From the NCBI GenBank assembly GCA_017462065.1, contig JAFTRV010000079.1, forward strand, positions 1 through 49,086: a stretch of DNA of 49,086 nt. The letters are read 5' to 3'. The notes beneath the pieces are model-generated. The model worked only from the letters and a program-made list of their open reading frames with translations. It searched no databases and was not told the origin of the DNA. Both the position numbers and the translations under genes were made by a program. Within the stretch, counting starts at the first letter, position 1. Every line of letters begins with the position of its first letter. The stretch comes from Bacteroidaceae bacterium (GTDB lineage: Bacteria; Bacteroidota; Bacteroidia; Bacteroidales; Bacteroidaceae). Positions 7,495-16,089 of this stretch are shown one piece after another.

Positions 7495-8633
7495 TGGGAG
7501 TGTTCTTTAAAGACATAATAGGACAGAGGGGCGTCGTCGAGCAGCTGCGTCGCTGCGCCGACGAGAATTGCCTTGCGCACGCTCTGCTCATAACAGGCCC
7601 TCGGGGCAACGGCAAGCTGGCGATAGCGATAGCGCTCGCTAACTATATGCTGTGCGGCAACCGCAGCGGCGACGTGTGCGGCTCGTGCCCGGCATGCGTG
7701 AAGCTGGAGAAGTTCATTCACAGCGACCTGCACTTCGTGTTCCCCGTGAAAAAGAAGAAAGGAGGCTCCGGCGACTCGGCTCCGGTAAGCGACGATTATA
7801 TTGAGGAGTGGCGTGAGATGCTTGCCACAGGGGCATACTTCAGCTATGACAGTTGGCTGCGGAAGATTGATGTAGAGAATCAGCAGCCGATGATATATGA
7901 GCGTGAGAGCAGCGAAATTCTGCATAAGCTCTCGATGCAGTCGCGAGAGGGCGGCTGGAAGATTGTCGTGATATGGCTGCCCGAAAAGATGAAGGAGGCT
8001 TGCTCGAACAAGCTGCTGAAAGTCATTGAAGAGCCGCCGCATAAGACGCTCTTCCTGCTTGTGTCGGAAGAGCCCGACAAGATAATTCCCACTATACTGA
8101 GCCGCACTCAGAGGGTCGATGTTCCCCGCATATCGAGGGAGGACATGGAGAACGCCCTGCAAAAGCGTTACGGGCTTACTTTTGACGATGCGAAGCTTAT
8201 AGCCCAGCAGAGCGGCGGCGACTGGGAAAAGGCCGAGGAGATGATATCTCTGAGCGACGAGAAGGCTCAGTACCTTGAACTCTTCATGCAGCTCATGCGT
8301 GTGGCGTACGCACGTAACATACGTGACATGAAGGCATGGAGCGAGCAGGTGGCGGCCCTCGGACGTGAAAGGCAAAAGCGTCTTCTGGAGTATTGTCAGC
8401 GTATGATACGTGAAAACTTCATCATGAACTTCAAGGAGGACGACATGCTGTATATGTCGCAGGCCGAACGCAATTTCTCGGTGCGCTTCTCGCCTTTTGT
8501 CAATGAGAACAATATCTTTGGCATAATGGAAGAGCTCTCCGAGGCGCAAAGACACGTTGAACAGAATGTAAATGCTAAAATGGTCTTCTTCGACATGTCG
8601 TTGAGGATGATCGTTTGGATAAAAAACAGATAA
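7494..8633 (+). CDS. holB: DNA polymerase III delta' subunit (clamp loader)
   Basis: Clamp-loader subunit that helps load the sliding clamp during replication. The N-terminus (DIIGQRGVVEQLRRCADENCLAHALLI) is the AAA+ start. The P-loop position reads GPRGNGKLAIA, with Leu where an ATPase has Ser/Thr, in line with delta' being a non-hydrolysing stator. A zinc-binding Cys cluster (CG-x5-CGSCPAC) follows near residues 55-70. An insertion rich in Lys, Gly and Ser lies at about 84-97. ILSRTQRVDVP is the degenerate counterpart of the SRC motif. The C-terminal helical collar is present. The stop is directly followed by the ATG of ricT with no gap. Confidence 0.9.
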   Translation: MGVFFKDIIGQRGVVEQLRRCADENCLAHALLITGPRGNGKLAIAIALANYMLCGNRSGDVCGSCPACVKLEKFIHSDLHFVFPVKKKKGGSGDSAPVSDDYIEEWREMLATGAYFSYDSWLRKIDVENQQPMIYERESSEILHKLSMQSREGGWKIVVIWLPEKMKEACSNKLLKVIEEPPHKTLFLLVSEEPDKIIPTILSRTQRVDVPRISREDMENALQKRYGLTFDDAKLIAQQSGGDWEKAEEMISLSDEKAQYLELFMQLMRVAYARNIRDMKAWSEQVAALGRERQKRLLEYCQRMIRENFIMNFKEDDMLYMSQAERNFSVRFSPFVNENNIFGIMEELSEAQRHVEQNVNAKMVFFDMSLRMIVWIKNR

Positions 8634-9803
8634 ATGGAAAGAAAATATAAGGAGAATAACGGGTGTGCAGGGATATGCTGTCATGGCTGCGGCAAGATGG
8701 ATGCGCCGCTGAACACCTTTGACTGGCTTGCGGGCATTCCAGGCAATGAGGATTATACCGACATTGTCGAGGTGCAGTTCAAGAACACTCATAAAGGATA
8801 TTACAAGAACAGCAACAATATTCCTCTTAAGAAAGGCGATATAGTGGCGGTCGAGGCTATGCCCGGCCACGACATCGGCACAGTCACCATGACCGGCCGC
8901 CTGGTGCTTATGCAGCTTAAGAAGACCCGTCTTACGCCCGAAAGCGAGTTCAAGCGTATATACCGCAAGGCACGTCCTGTGGACATGGAGAAGTATGCCG
9001 AGGCTAAGGCTCGTGAGCATGACACTATGATACGTTCACGGCAGATAGCTAAGGACCTGAACCTTGACATGAAGATAGGAGACGTCGAATATCAGGGCGA
9101 CGGGCAAAAGGCTATATTCTATTATATCGCCGACAACCGTGTCGATTTCAGGCAGCTCATCAAGGTGCTTGCCGACGTCTTCAAGATAAAGATTGAGATG
9201 AAGCAGATTGGCGCAAGACAGGAGGCGGGACGCATTGGAGGAATTGGTCCCTGCGGCCGTGAGCTATGCTGTGCCACCTTCACGACGAACTTCGTGTCGG
9301 TGTCTACTACGGCGGCACGCTTCCAGGACATATCGCTCAACCCTCAGAAGCTCGCAGGGCAGTGCGCCAAGCTGAAGTGCTGCCTGAACTATGAGGTGGA
9401 CGCCTATGTGGAGGCTTCACGCAACTTGCCTAACCGTGACGTGGAGCTTGAGACACAGGACGGAACATACTACTTCTTCAAGTGCGACATTATGCGAGGC
9501 GAGGTAACGTACTCTACCGACAAGCATATCCCGGCTAATCTTGTGACAATATCGGGCAAGCGTGCTTTTGCTGTCATTGAGATGAACAAGCGCGGCGAGC
9601 GTCCTGAATCGTTGCAGCTGAACGGCGAGAAGGAGTGCAAGCGTGTGGTAGACCTTCTTGAGCAGGAGAATATCAACCGCTTCGACAATGCTCAGCGCAG
9701 CGGCAAGAAACACCGCAAGAACAACGGCAATCGTTCAAACAACAGGGACAGAAAGCATGACAGGCGTGACAAGAACAAGGAGAATGCTCCTAAGGGCGAG
9801 TAG
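8634..9803 (+). CDS. ricT: PSP1-domain protein, RicT-like RNA-processing regulator
   Basis: PSP1/YaaT-family protein. In Bacillus, RicT with RicA and RicF forms an Fe-S complex that assists RNase Y; the Bacteroidota role is inferred. The N-terminus has a Cys cluster (CAGICCHGCGK). The PSP1 core follows (VEVQFKNTHKGYY, KKGDIVAVEA) and then the family hallmark Cys block GPCGRELCCATF with CAKLKCCLNYE around residues 200-250. The last 35 residues are a basic, Asn/Arg-rich disordered tail. The gene is joined to holB with zero spacing and its 3' end overlaps the start of gldH, the conserved Bacteroidales order. Confidence 0.88.
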   Translation: MERKYKENNGCAGICCHGCGKMDAPLNTFDWLAGIPGNEDYTDIVEVQFKNTHKGYYKNSNNIPLKKGDIVAVEAMPGHDIGTVTMTGRLVLMQLKKTRLTPESEFKRIYRKARPVDMEKYAEAKAREHDTMIRSRQIAKDLNLDMKIGDVEYQGDGQKAIFYYIADNRVDFRQLIKVLADVFKIKIEMKQIGARQEAGRIGGIGPCGRELCCATFTTNFVSVSTTAARFQDISLNPQKLAGQCAKLKCCLNYEVDAYVEASRNLPNRDVELETQDGTYYFFKCDIMRGEVTYSTDKHIPANLVTISGKRAFAVIEMNKRGERPESLQLNGEKECKRVVDLLEQENINRFDNAQRSGKKHRKNNGNRSNNRDRKHDRRDKNKENAPKGE

Positions 9804-10242
9804 CCTCCTCTTTCTGCTGCTTGCATTCTGTTCGTGCGACGGAACGGTCATGCATTCGTTCGGCTCCTCGGTAGGTAATGCATGGCTGCGAAGCGACACT
9901 GTCGTATATGTCTATGACGGCTCGCACAGCCGCTCGGGCGAGCTTGAGCTGTCGGTGGAGGCGATAACACTGGCGTCGTACCGCTACAAGAATCTTACAA
10001 TACAGGCCGAATGTCGTGACTCGCGTGACAGCCTGCTCTCAACGGATACGTTCACAATAGAGGTGTTTGACGATGAAGGGTGGCGTAAAGGTGCGACAGC
10101 AGGGCTGCTGTACCAGTTGAAGAGCGTCCCCCGTGCGGTGAATTTTCCTCACGGTGACTCAATAAGAATTTCTCTTAGCCACTTAATGCCCGCAGATACT
10201 CTTGTCGGCGTTAATGACGTAGGGGTGAGAATTACGAACTGA
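9784..10242 (+). CDS. gldH: Gliding motility/T9SS-associated lipoprotein GldH
   Basis: Small outer-membrane lipoprotein of the GldH family, linked in flavobacteria to gliding and type IX secretion. The chosen ATG at 9784 gives MLLRASSLLFLLLAFCSCDG, a textbook lipoprotein signal with the lipobox Cys near residue 18. An ATG at 9757 (161 aa) is possible. The mature domain is beta-rich and ends in the family signature GVNDVGVRI. The start lies inside the last 20 nt of ricT in another frame, so the two are coupled. The rest of the T9SS core is about 20 kb away. Confidence 0.8.
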   Translation: MLLRASSLLFLLLAFCSCDGTVMHSFGSSVGNAWLRSDTVVYVYDGSHSRSGELELSVEAITLASYRYKNLTIQAECRDSRDSLLSTDTFTIEVFDDEGWRKGATAGLLYQLKSVPRAVNFPHGDSIRISLSHLMPADTLVGVNDVGVRITN

Positions 10243-10401
10243 AAACAGAGTTTAGAGTTGAGAGTTTAGGGTTGAGAGTTGAGAGTTGAGAGGGTAACGT
10301 ATAACGAATTGGCGATTAGCGATTAACGGGCACTTGTCATCCTCGAGCGAAGTGAGGGGTCTCTTTCGCTCACTTAATTGAAAAATTGCCAGCACGAGTT
10401 C
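10243..10401. repeat. Convergent intergenic region with two heptamer tandem repeats
   Basis: Between the convergent gldH and rodA genes, six 7-bp units of form GAGTT[GT]A (one GGGTTGA) run from 10248 to 10289. GCGATTA is then repeated twice at 10312-10325. Further on, GAGCGAA (10345-10351) and TTCGCTC (10365-10371) can pair as a short stem and may serve as a weak shared terminator. No gene is present. Confidence 0.7.
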
Positions 10402-11871
10402 TTACCTTCTTAAGTGGTCCCTGTCGGCGTCTATTCTCAGGAACGTGAACAGCAGTATAGAAAAGCCGAGGAACGACGAGCCGCCGTAGCTGAAGAACGG
10501 CAAGGGTATGCCTATCACGGGAACAAAGCCTATGACCATCCCGATGTTTATGGCAAAATGAAAGAAGAATATCGACGCAAGGGAATACCCGTACGCTCGC
10601 CCGAAGACGTCGTTCTGCCTCTCGGCAAGCATTATAAGCCTCAGGATAAAGAGTATGAAGACAAACAGCACGAATGTAGAGCCAATGAAGCCCTGCTCCT
10701 CGCCTATGGTGCAGAATATGAAGTCTGTATCCTGCTCGGGAACATATTTCAGCTTGGTCTGAGTGCCGTTCAGGAAGCCTTTGCCCGTCAATCCTCCCGA
10801 CCCTATGGCAATCTTTGACTGGTGTACGTTGTAACCGGCTCCCGACAGGTCCTCCTTGAGTCCTAAAAGCACCTCTATGCGTACTTTCTGGTGCGGCTCA
10901 AGCACATTGTGCATGACATAGTCGCATGAGTTGTAGAAGAGTATTGAGCCCAGTATGTATACGGCTATCCATAAGTTACGTCCCTCTTTCCTGAGCCTTA
11001 TCTGAAGCAGCATGTATATGACATTGAACGCAAGCAAAAGGTACTGCGTAATCATTATGTTGAACTCTACGAGGTATACCGCTATCCAGTACGAGGCCAA
11101 CGTTCCCGTGATGTTCACTAAGGCAATGACGAGGAATGTCCTGTTGTTCTTGCCCCAGAACTTGACCATGGCTGCCGAGAATATCTGAATAAGCACGGTA
11201 ACGGCATAGGGGCCTGTAGCCAGCGGAAGCTCGTCGAACATCACTTCGTTGAACTTTATTCCCACGACAAAGTAGACGACGGCGCTTATTCCCATCAGCA
11301 GGAATATTCCCGTCATGCCCTCACGGTAAAGCACTATGAACAGCGACAGGTAGACAAGGGCGCTGCCTGTCTCGTTCTGTGCCACAATGACAATCATAGG
11401 CAGCATGATTATGGCAATGCACTTGACAAGCTCCCTTGTGTCGTTTATGTTGAACTCCCTGCGGCCGATGTACGATGCGAGCATGAGGGTGGTGGCGAAC
11501 TTCATGAACTCGGCAGGCTGTATGCTGAACGGGCCTATCGATATCCATGAGTGCGAGCCTTTGATGTCCTTTGCGATGAATATCGTCAATATGCCGACAG
11601 CAATGGCGGCTATGTATATCAATGCCGAAAGGTTCTGGTAGGTGTGCTTCTTTATGCACAGGAGGATGAGCCCGGCAATGAGCGAGATGCCTATCCACAA
11701 AGCCTGCTTGCCGCTTCTCTCGTCCTGGCTGAAGAAGTCGAGGAAGCTTGTCTCGATGTAGCTGTGGCTGGCTCCGCATATGGCAAGCCAGCCCATCACG
11801 GCAAGAGCCATGAAGAGCGTTATTGTAAGCCAGTCTATCTTGCCGAATATGCTACCTCTCCTCGTTTCCAT
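10402..11871 (-). CDS. rodA: Rod-shape SEDS peptidoglycan polymerase RodA
   Basis: SEDS-family glycosyltransferase that polymerises glycan strands from lipid II in the elongasome with PBP2; polytopic inner-membrane protein. Its 489 residues are longer than the roughly 370-420 of many RodA proteins, consistent with Bacteroidales homologs that have extra membrane segments. SEDS motifs are visible: KGSHSWISIGPFSIQPAEF, GSGGLTGKG, the PEQDTDFIF segment containing the conserved catalytic Asp, GEEQGFIG and PLPFFSYGGSS near the end. The ATG at 11871 lies within the 3' end of mrdA (20-nt overlap), so the cognate polymerase and transpeptidase are coupled. Last gene of the mre operon. Confidence 0.93.
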   Translation of the reverse strand: METRRGSIFGKIDWLTITLFMALAVMGWLAICGASHSYIETSFLDFFSQDERSGKQALWIGISLIAGLILLCIKKHTYQNLSALIYIAAIAVGILTIFIAKDIKGSHSWISIGPFSIQPAEFMKFATTLMLASYIGRREFNINDTRELVKCIAIIMLPMIVIVAQNETGSALVYLSLFIVLYREGMTGIFLLMGISAVVYFVVGIKFNEVMFDELPLATGPYAVTVLIQIFSAAMVKFWGKNNRTFLVIALVNITGTLASYWIAVYLVEFNIMITQYLLLAFNVIYMLLQIRLRKEGRNLWIAVYILGSILFYNSCDYVMHNVLEPHQKVRIEVLLGLKEDLSGAGYNVHQSKIAIGSGGLTGKGFLNGTQTKLKYVPEQDTDFIFCTIGEEQGFIGSTFVLFVFILFILRLIMLAERQNDVFGRAYGYSLASIFFFHFAINIGMVIGFVPVIGIPLPFFSYGGSSFLGFSILLFTFLRIDADRDHLRR

Positions 11872-13696
11872 AGTAAATTGACCTGTTCTGAATGTTCTTC
11901 GCCTTCTCTTCGCTCTCTTCGGACAGCTTGCCGTTGATGTATTTCTCTATGAGCAAGGCTCCGATAGGCACGCCGAACGTAGCTCCGAAGCCTCCATTCT
12001 CGACATACACGGCGACGGCTATCTTAGGGTTGTTTCTCGGAGCGAAGCCTAAGAATGCCGAATGGTCCTTGCCTTTGTTCTGTGCCGTACCTGTCTTTCC
12101 GCACACGTCGAGCCCCGGGATATTCGCCGCATGGCATGTTCCGTCAGTTACCGCAAGCCGCATGCCTCTGATAATCTCCTCGTACACCCCCGGGCTTACC
12201 ATAGTCCTCTTGGGGGTCGTGAACTCCGAACTTATAGTATCTCCCTCAATCTTCTTTACCATGTGAGGGGTTATGTATGAGCCTCTGTTGGCAATGGTGG
12301 CTCCTAAGTTGGCTATCTGCAGCGGGGTGAGCGCCACTTCGCCCTGTCCGATAGATATGCTTATCACTGTCACGGCACGCCAGTAGTTGCCGTAATGGCG
12401 TGAATAGTATTCGGCGTTGGGTATCATGCCTCGTACCTCGCCGGGGAGGTCCACTCCGAGCTTGTAGCCAAAGCCCATGGATACCATGTAGTCTCTCCAA
12501 CGGTTCATGGCCTCTTTTGTGCCGCTGTAACGGTTCGAAGAGAACATCCTGTGCAGGCCCCAGCAGAAATATGCGTTGCACGATGTGGCAATGGCCGGAG
12601 CGAGGCTGATGGGCGACGAGTGAGGGTGGCAGCCCAAACGGAACTTGTTGAACACGAAGCCGCCCGTGCAGGGGAAGCTTGTGTGAGGGGTTATTATTCC
12701 CTCTTCAAGGAACACTGCTGCCTGTGATGTCTTGAACGTGGAGCCCGGGGGGTATGTTCCCATTATGGCACGGTTGAGCAGCGGCTTGCTCTTGTCCTGG
12801 GCGAGCGTCTTGTGGTTCTTGCCTCTCTGACGGCCTGCAAGCAGCGACGGGTCGTACGACGGGGCTGACACCATGCATAATATCTCGCCTGTCGCCGGCT
12901 CAATGGCAACTATGCTGCCTATCTTGCCCTGCATGAGCCTCTCGCCTAACTGCTGAAGCTCTACGTCAAGGCTTAGCGTAATGTCTTTTCCACGAACTGC
13001 CGCAGTGTCGAGGTCGCCGCCCTGGTATTTCCCTTGCAGGCGTCCCCGTGCGTCACGCAACAGCACCTCGGTGCCCTTCTTGCCGCGCAGCGCCTTTTCG
13101 TAGGAGGCCTCAAGGCCTTGTAGGCCTATGTAGTCGCCACGGCGGTAGTAGGGGTCGTTGTCAATGGCTTTTTGCGACACCTCGCCGACATCGCCGAGCA
13201 GCACGCCAGCGACATCGTAGTTGTATTGCCTAATGGAACGCTTGCGTACATAAAAACCGGGGAAACGGAACATCTTCTCCTGGAAGCGGGCAAACTCCTC
13301 GCCCGACAGCAAGGTCATGAAGTCCTGCTCGGTGTATGTCGAATAGCCCGGGTTGAGCTTTCTGTTCTTTACCCTTGCCATTCTTTCGTTGAACTCGTCG
13401 GTTGTTATGTCAAGAGCCTCGCACAGTTCGAGGGTGTCTACATCTTTTATCTCTCTTGGAACGAAAGTGATGTCGTACGATGGCTGGTTATATACGAGCA
13501 TCTTGCCGTTGCGGTCATACATGAGCCCTCGCGCGGGGTAGACGGTCTTCTTGTAGAATGCGTTGCTGTCGGCTTTTGTCTTGTAGTCCTCGCTGTTTAT
13601 CTGCAGGCTGAAGAGCTGAACGACATATGTTATGAATACAAGGATGACAACCCCTGAAAGTATGTATTTGCGTTTATCGTAACTGTAGTCTTTCAT
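11852..13696 (-). CDS. mrdA: Penicillin-binding protein 2, elongation transpeptidase
   Basis: Class B PBP that cross-links peptidoglycan during cell elongation. One N-terminal transmembrane anchor (YILSGVVILVFITYVVQLF) precedes the pedestal domain and the C-terminal transpeptidase domain. Catalytic motifs are intact: SxxK as GSTFK (in PPGSTFKTSQA), SxN as SCN (ATSCNAYF) and KTG as CGKTGTAQ. The 614-residue length fits. Four bases separate its start from the mreD stop, and its 3' end overlaps rodA. Confidence 0.95.
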   Translation of the reverse strand: MKDYSYDKRKYILSGVVILVFITYVVQLFSLQINSEDYKTKADSNAFYKKTVYPARGLMYDRNGKMLVYNQPSYDITFVPREIKDVDTLELCEALDITTDEFNERMARVKNRKLNPGYSTYTEQDFMTLLSGEEFARFQEKMFRFPGFYVRKRSIRQYNYDVAGVLLGDVGEVSQKAIDNDPYYRRGDYIGLQGLEASYEKALRGKKGTEVLLRDARGRLQGKYQGGDLDTAAVRGKDITLSLDVELQQLGERLMQGKIGSIVAIEPATGEILCMVSAPSYDPSLLAGRQRGKNHKTLAQDKSKPLLNRAIMGTYPPGSTFKTSQAAVFLEEGIITPHTSFPCTGGFVFNKFRLGCHPHSSPISLAPAIATSCNAYFCWGLHRMFSSNRYSGTKEAMNRWRDYMVSMGFGYKLGVDLPGEVRGMIPNAEYYSRHYGNYWRAVTVISISIGQGEVALTPLQIANLGATIANRGSYITPHMVKKIEGDTISSEFTTPKRTMVSPGVYEEIIRGMRLAVTDGTCHAANIPGLDVCGKTGTAQNKGKDHSAFLGFAPRNNPKIAVAVYVENGGFGATFGVPIGALLIEKYINGKLSEESEEKAKNIQNRSIYYGNEER

Positions 13697-13699
13697 CTT

Positions 13700-14203
13700 T
13701 TACCTTGCATGTGAGAAGAACTCGATGACGGTTACGAACAGCATTGTCAGCAGGGTGCTGCTTAGCACTCCCGTTAGCAGCATGAGGGGGCTTGTGACGG
13801 TAAACATCTCAAGCAGGAACAGCACGGTAAAGAATATCGATGTGCATATAAGCGAGTACACTATGTAACGTCCCCATTGCAGGCTTCTCGCTCCGGGGAT
13901 GAAGTCGTCGGCGATGCCTTTCTGCGTGAATGCGGCAAGAACGTGATTGCGTACGAAGCCTACGACAGTGGCAGCTGCGGCGTTTATCCCCGGGGTGTTG
14001 CAGAATATGTCCACGGTGAGTCCGAAAAGGAAGCTCCAGATGAGCAGCTCGTTCCTTGTGGTGTGGCGAGGCAGCTTAAGAATGAATATTATGTATATGT
14101 ATGCGGTCGCATACCCAAACAGGTGTATCTGGCTGAATATAAGAACTTGCACAAGTGAGAGCAGTACAAAGTTGCGGAGTCTTATGAATGTGTTCCTTGT
14201 CAT
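13700..14203 (-). CDS. mreD: Rod shape-determining protein MreD
   Basis: Small polytopic membrane protein of the elongasome. The 167 residues consist mostly of hydrophobic helices, with the segment PRHTTRNELLIWSFLFGL followed by DIFCNTPGINAAA as expected for MreD. The family is poorly conserved, so position is strong support: it sits between mreC (4-nt ATGA overlap) and mrdA. Confidence 0.9.
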   Translation of the reverse strand: MTRNTFIRLRNFVLLSLVQVLIFSQIHLFGYATAYIYIIFILKLPRHTTRNELLIWSFLFGLTVDIFCNTPGINAAAATVVGFVRNHVLAAFTQKGIADDFIPGARSLQWGRYIVYSLICTSIFFTVLFLLEMFTVTSPLMLLTGVLSSTLLTMLFVTVIEFFSHAR

Positions 14204-15042
14204 CGCTTTCCTATGCTGTTTTCAAGTTGCGACTGCTCATGCTTGCCGTCGTTGCCTACGACGAAAAGGGTTGTGACGGCCGAAAAGTCCACAAACAGTT
14301 CCACCTTTGCCCGGTAGAACAGGCCGTCCTCGGCATCTTCGAGGTTGCATATGCGTCCCACGGGCAGGTCGGCAGGGAATATCGAAGAGAAGCCGCTCGT
14401 GACAACGGTGTCGCCCATCTCAAAGGCTGAATATCGTGGCAAGTCCACAAGGTAGGAGTATCTTGTGTCGCTGCCGTCCCACTGCAAGGCACAGAAGCTG
14501 TCGCTGCCTTTTATCCTGCAGTTGATGTTGCTTTTGCTGTTCAAGAGAGGGATGACTATTGAGTAGTTCTCGGACGACTGATATACGATGCCGACAACGC
14601 CTTTGTCGTTGAAAACGCCCATCTCGGAATCGACGCCGTCGCTAAGTCCCTTGTCAATGGTTATATAGTTGTCTATTCTGTTGAGCGAGTTGTTCACGAC
14701 TCTTGCTGTCGTGTAATAGAAGCCGTTGTTCACGGCATTGGCATGCTTCTCCAAGCTGGCGCTGTCCTGCAACGCCGCAAGCTCGTTGCGTGTCCTGTCA
14801 AGCTCTTCTATGAGCAGTCTGTTATGCTCCTTTAAGGTCTCGTTCTCTCCTTGCAGCCCGAAGTAGCTCTCGACGTCGGTGACCATTGAGAAAAGGTTGC
14901 CGGCGACCCTGTTCGCCGACGTGAAGAAGACTGCGTTCTGGTAGTTATTGAAACTGACAATAAGCACAAAACTGATTCCCATCAGCAATGCGAATAGGAA
15001 CCAGTGATTGTGCCTTATTAGAAAGTTCAATATTGTCTGCAC
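14200..15042 (-). CDS. mreC: Rod shape-determining protein MreC
   Basis: Periplasmic scaffold that links MreB to PBP2/RodA. It has a single N-terminal transmembrane segment (HWFLFALLMGISFVLIVSF), a coiled coil at about residues 60-95 (ENETLKEHNRLLIEELD) and the two-barrel MreC core (GLSDGVDSEMGVFNDKGVVG). At 280 residues it is of normal length. The start is GTG at 15042, 12 nt after mreB; no upstream ATG preserves the membrane segment at the right spacing. Confidence 0.93.
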   Translation of the reverse strand: MQTILNFLIRHNHWFLFALLMGISFVLIVSFNNYQNAVFFTSANRVAGNLFSMVTDVESYFGLQGENETLKEHNRLLIEELDRTRNELAALQDSASLEKHANAVNNGFYYTTARVVNNSLNRIDNYITIDKGLSDGVDSEMGVFNDKGVVGIVYQSSENYSIVIPLLNSKSNINCRIKGSDSFCALQWDGSDTRYSYLVDLPRYSAFEMGDTVVTSGFSSIFPADLPVGRICNLEDAEDGLFYRAKVELFVDFSAVTTLFVVGNDGKHEQSQLENSIGKR

Positions 15043-15054
15043 GGTCTAACGTCT

Positions 15055-16071
15055 TTATCTCATCAGGAACGGATATGAGAGGTCGTTCAATGCGAGAGCC
15101 GTGCCCTTTGCCACGCAGTAGAGCGGGTTCTCCGCAATGTGGAAAGGTATGTTTATCTTGTTAGACAAACGCTTGTCCAGGCCTCTCAGCAGTGCGCCGC
15201 CTCCGGCAAGGTAAATGCCGTTGTGTACGATGTCGGCATACAGTTCGGGCGGTGTATGCTCAAGAGCGCTTATAATGGCATTCTCGATCTTTGTGATAGA
15301 CTTGTCGATACAGTGCGCTATCTCCTGGTAGCATACGGGTACCTCGATAGGCATGGCGGTGATACGGTTAGGTCCGTGAACTATGTAATCCTGCGGAGCC
15401 TCGTCGCCCAGGTCGGTAAGGGCGGAGCCTACATGTATCTTGATGCGCTCTGCCATACGCTCGCTGACACGTACGTTGTGCTGACGGCTCATGTATTCCT
15501 GAATGTCGGCTGTGAAGTCGTCGCCGGCTGTACGCAGAGAGCCGTTCGAAACGATACCGCCAAGAGAGATGACTGCAATCTCCGTTGAGCCGCCGCCTAT
15601 GTCTACGACCATGTTGCCCTCGGGCGCAAGAACGTCAAGGCCGATGCCGAGAGCAGACGCCATAGGCTCGTAAATGAGATATACGTCACGTCCTCCCGCA
15701 TGCTCGGCAGAGTCGCGTACGGCACGCAGCTCAACCTCGGTAGAGCCATAAGGCACGCCGATGACCATGCGGAGCGAGGGGGTGAAGAGCTTGCTGCCCA
15801 TGTTCACCTTGTCGATGAAGCCTCGCATCATCATCTCGCATGCGTAGAAGTCGGCGATGACACCGTCTCTGAGCGGACGTATTGTCTGTATGTTCGGGTT
15901 GGTCTTCTCGTGCATCTGCTTTGCCTTCTCGCCAACCGCAATCATCTTCTTTGTTCCGTCAATGGCCACAACCGACGGCTCATCAACAACAATCTTACCG
16001 TTGTACGATATGATGGTGTTGGCTGTACCGAGGTCAATGGCTACATCTTGTGTGAATGAAAATAGACCCAT
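15055..16071 (-). CDS. mreB: Rod shape-determining actin homolog MreB
   Basis: Actin-like ATPase forming membrane-associated filaments that organise lateral wall synthesis. The N-terminus carries the phosphate-1 motif AIDLGTANT. DIGGGSTEIAVISLGG gives phosphate 2 and IYLAGGGALLRGLD the adenosine-binding loop. The amphipathic start MGLFSFTQD is typical for membrane attachment. At 338 residues it is intact. It follows purH by 18 nt with no terminator between, so the shape genes may share the purH promoter. Confidence 0.97.
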   Translation of the reverse strand: MGLFSFTQDVAIDLGTANTIISYNGKIVVDEPSVVAIDGTKKMIAVGEKAKQMHEKTNPNIQTIRPLRDGVIADFYACEMMMRGFIDKVNMGSKLFTPSLRMVIGVPYGSTEVELRAVRDSAEHAGGRDVYLIYEPMASALGIGLDVLAPEGNMVVDIGGGSTEIAVISLGGIVSNGSLRTAGDDFTADIQEYMSRQHNVRVSERMAERIKIHVGSALTDLGDEAPQDYIVHGPNRITAMPIEVPVCYQEIAHCIDKSITKIENAIISALEHTPPELYADIVHNGIYLAGGGALLRGLDKRLSNKINIPFHIAENPLYCVAKGTALALNDLSYPFLMR

Positions 16072-16089
16072 TCTTTTCTGTTTTAAAAA

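Noticed and set aside
7440-9020. Open frame of 526 codons on the minus strand across holB and ricT
   Set aside because: It is antisense to two clearly recognised genes, has no family motif and reflects codon bias of the sense genes.
10248-10289. Resemblance to telomere-type TTTAGGG repeats
   Set aside because: Only one unit reads TTTAGGG-like; the repeats are internal, short and between bacterial genes.
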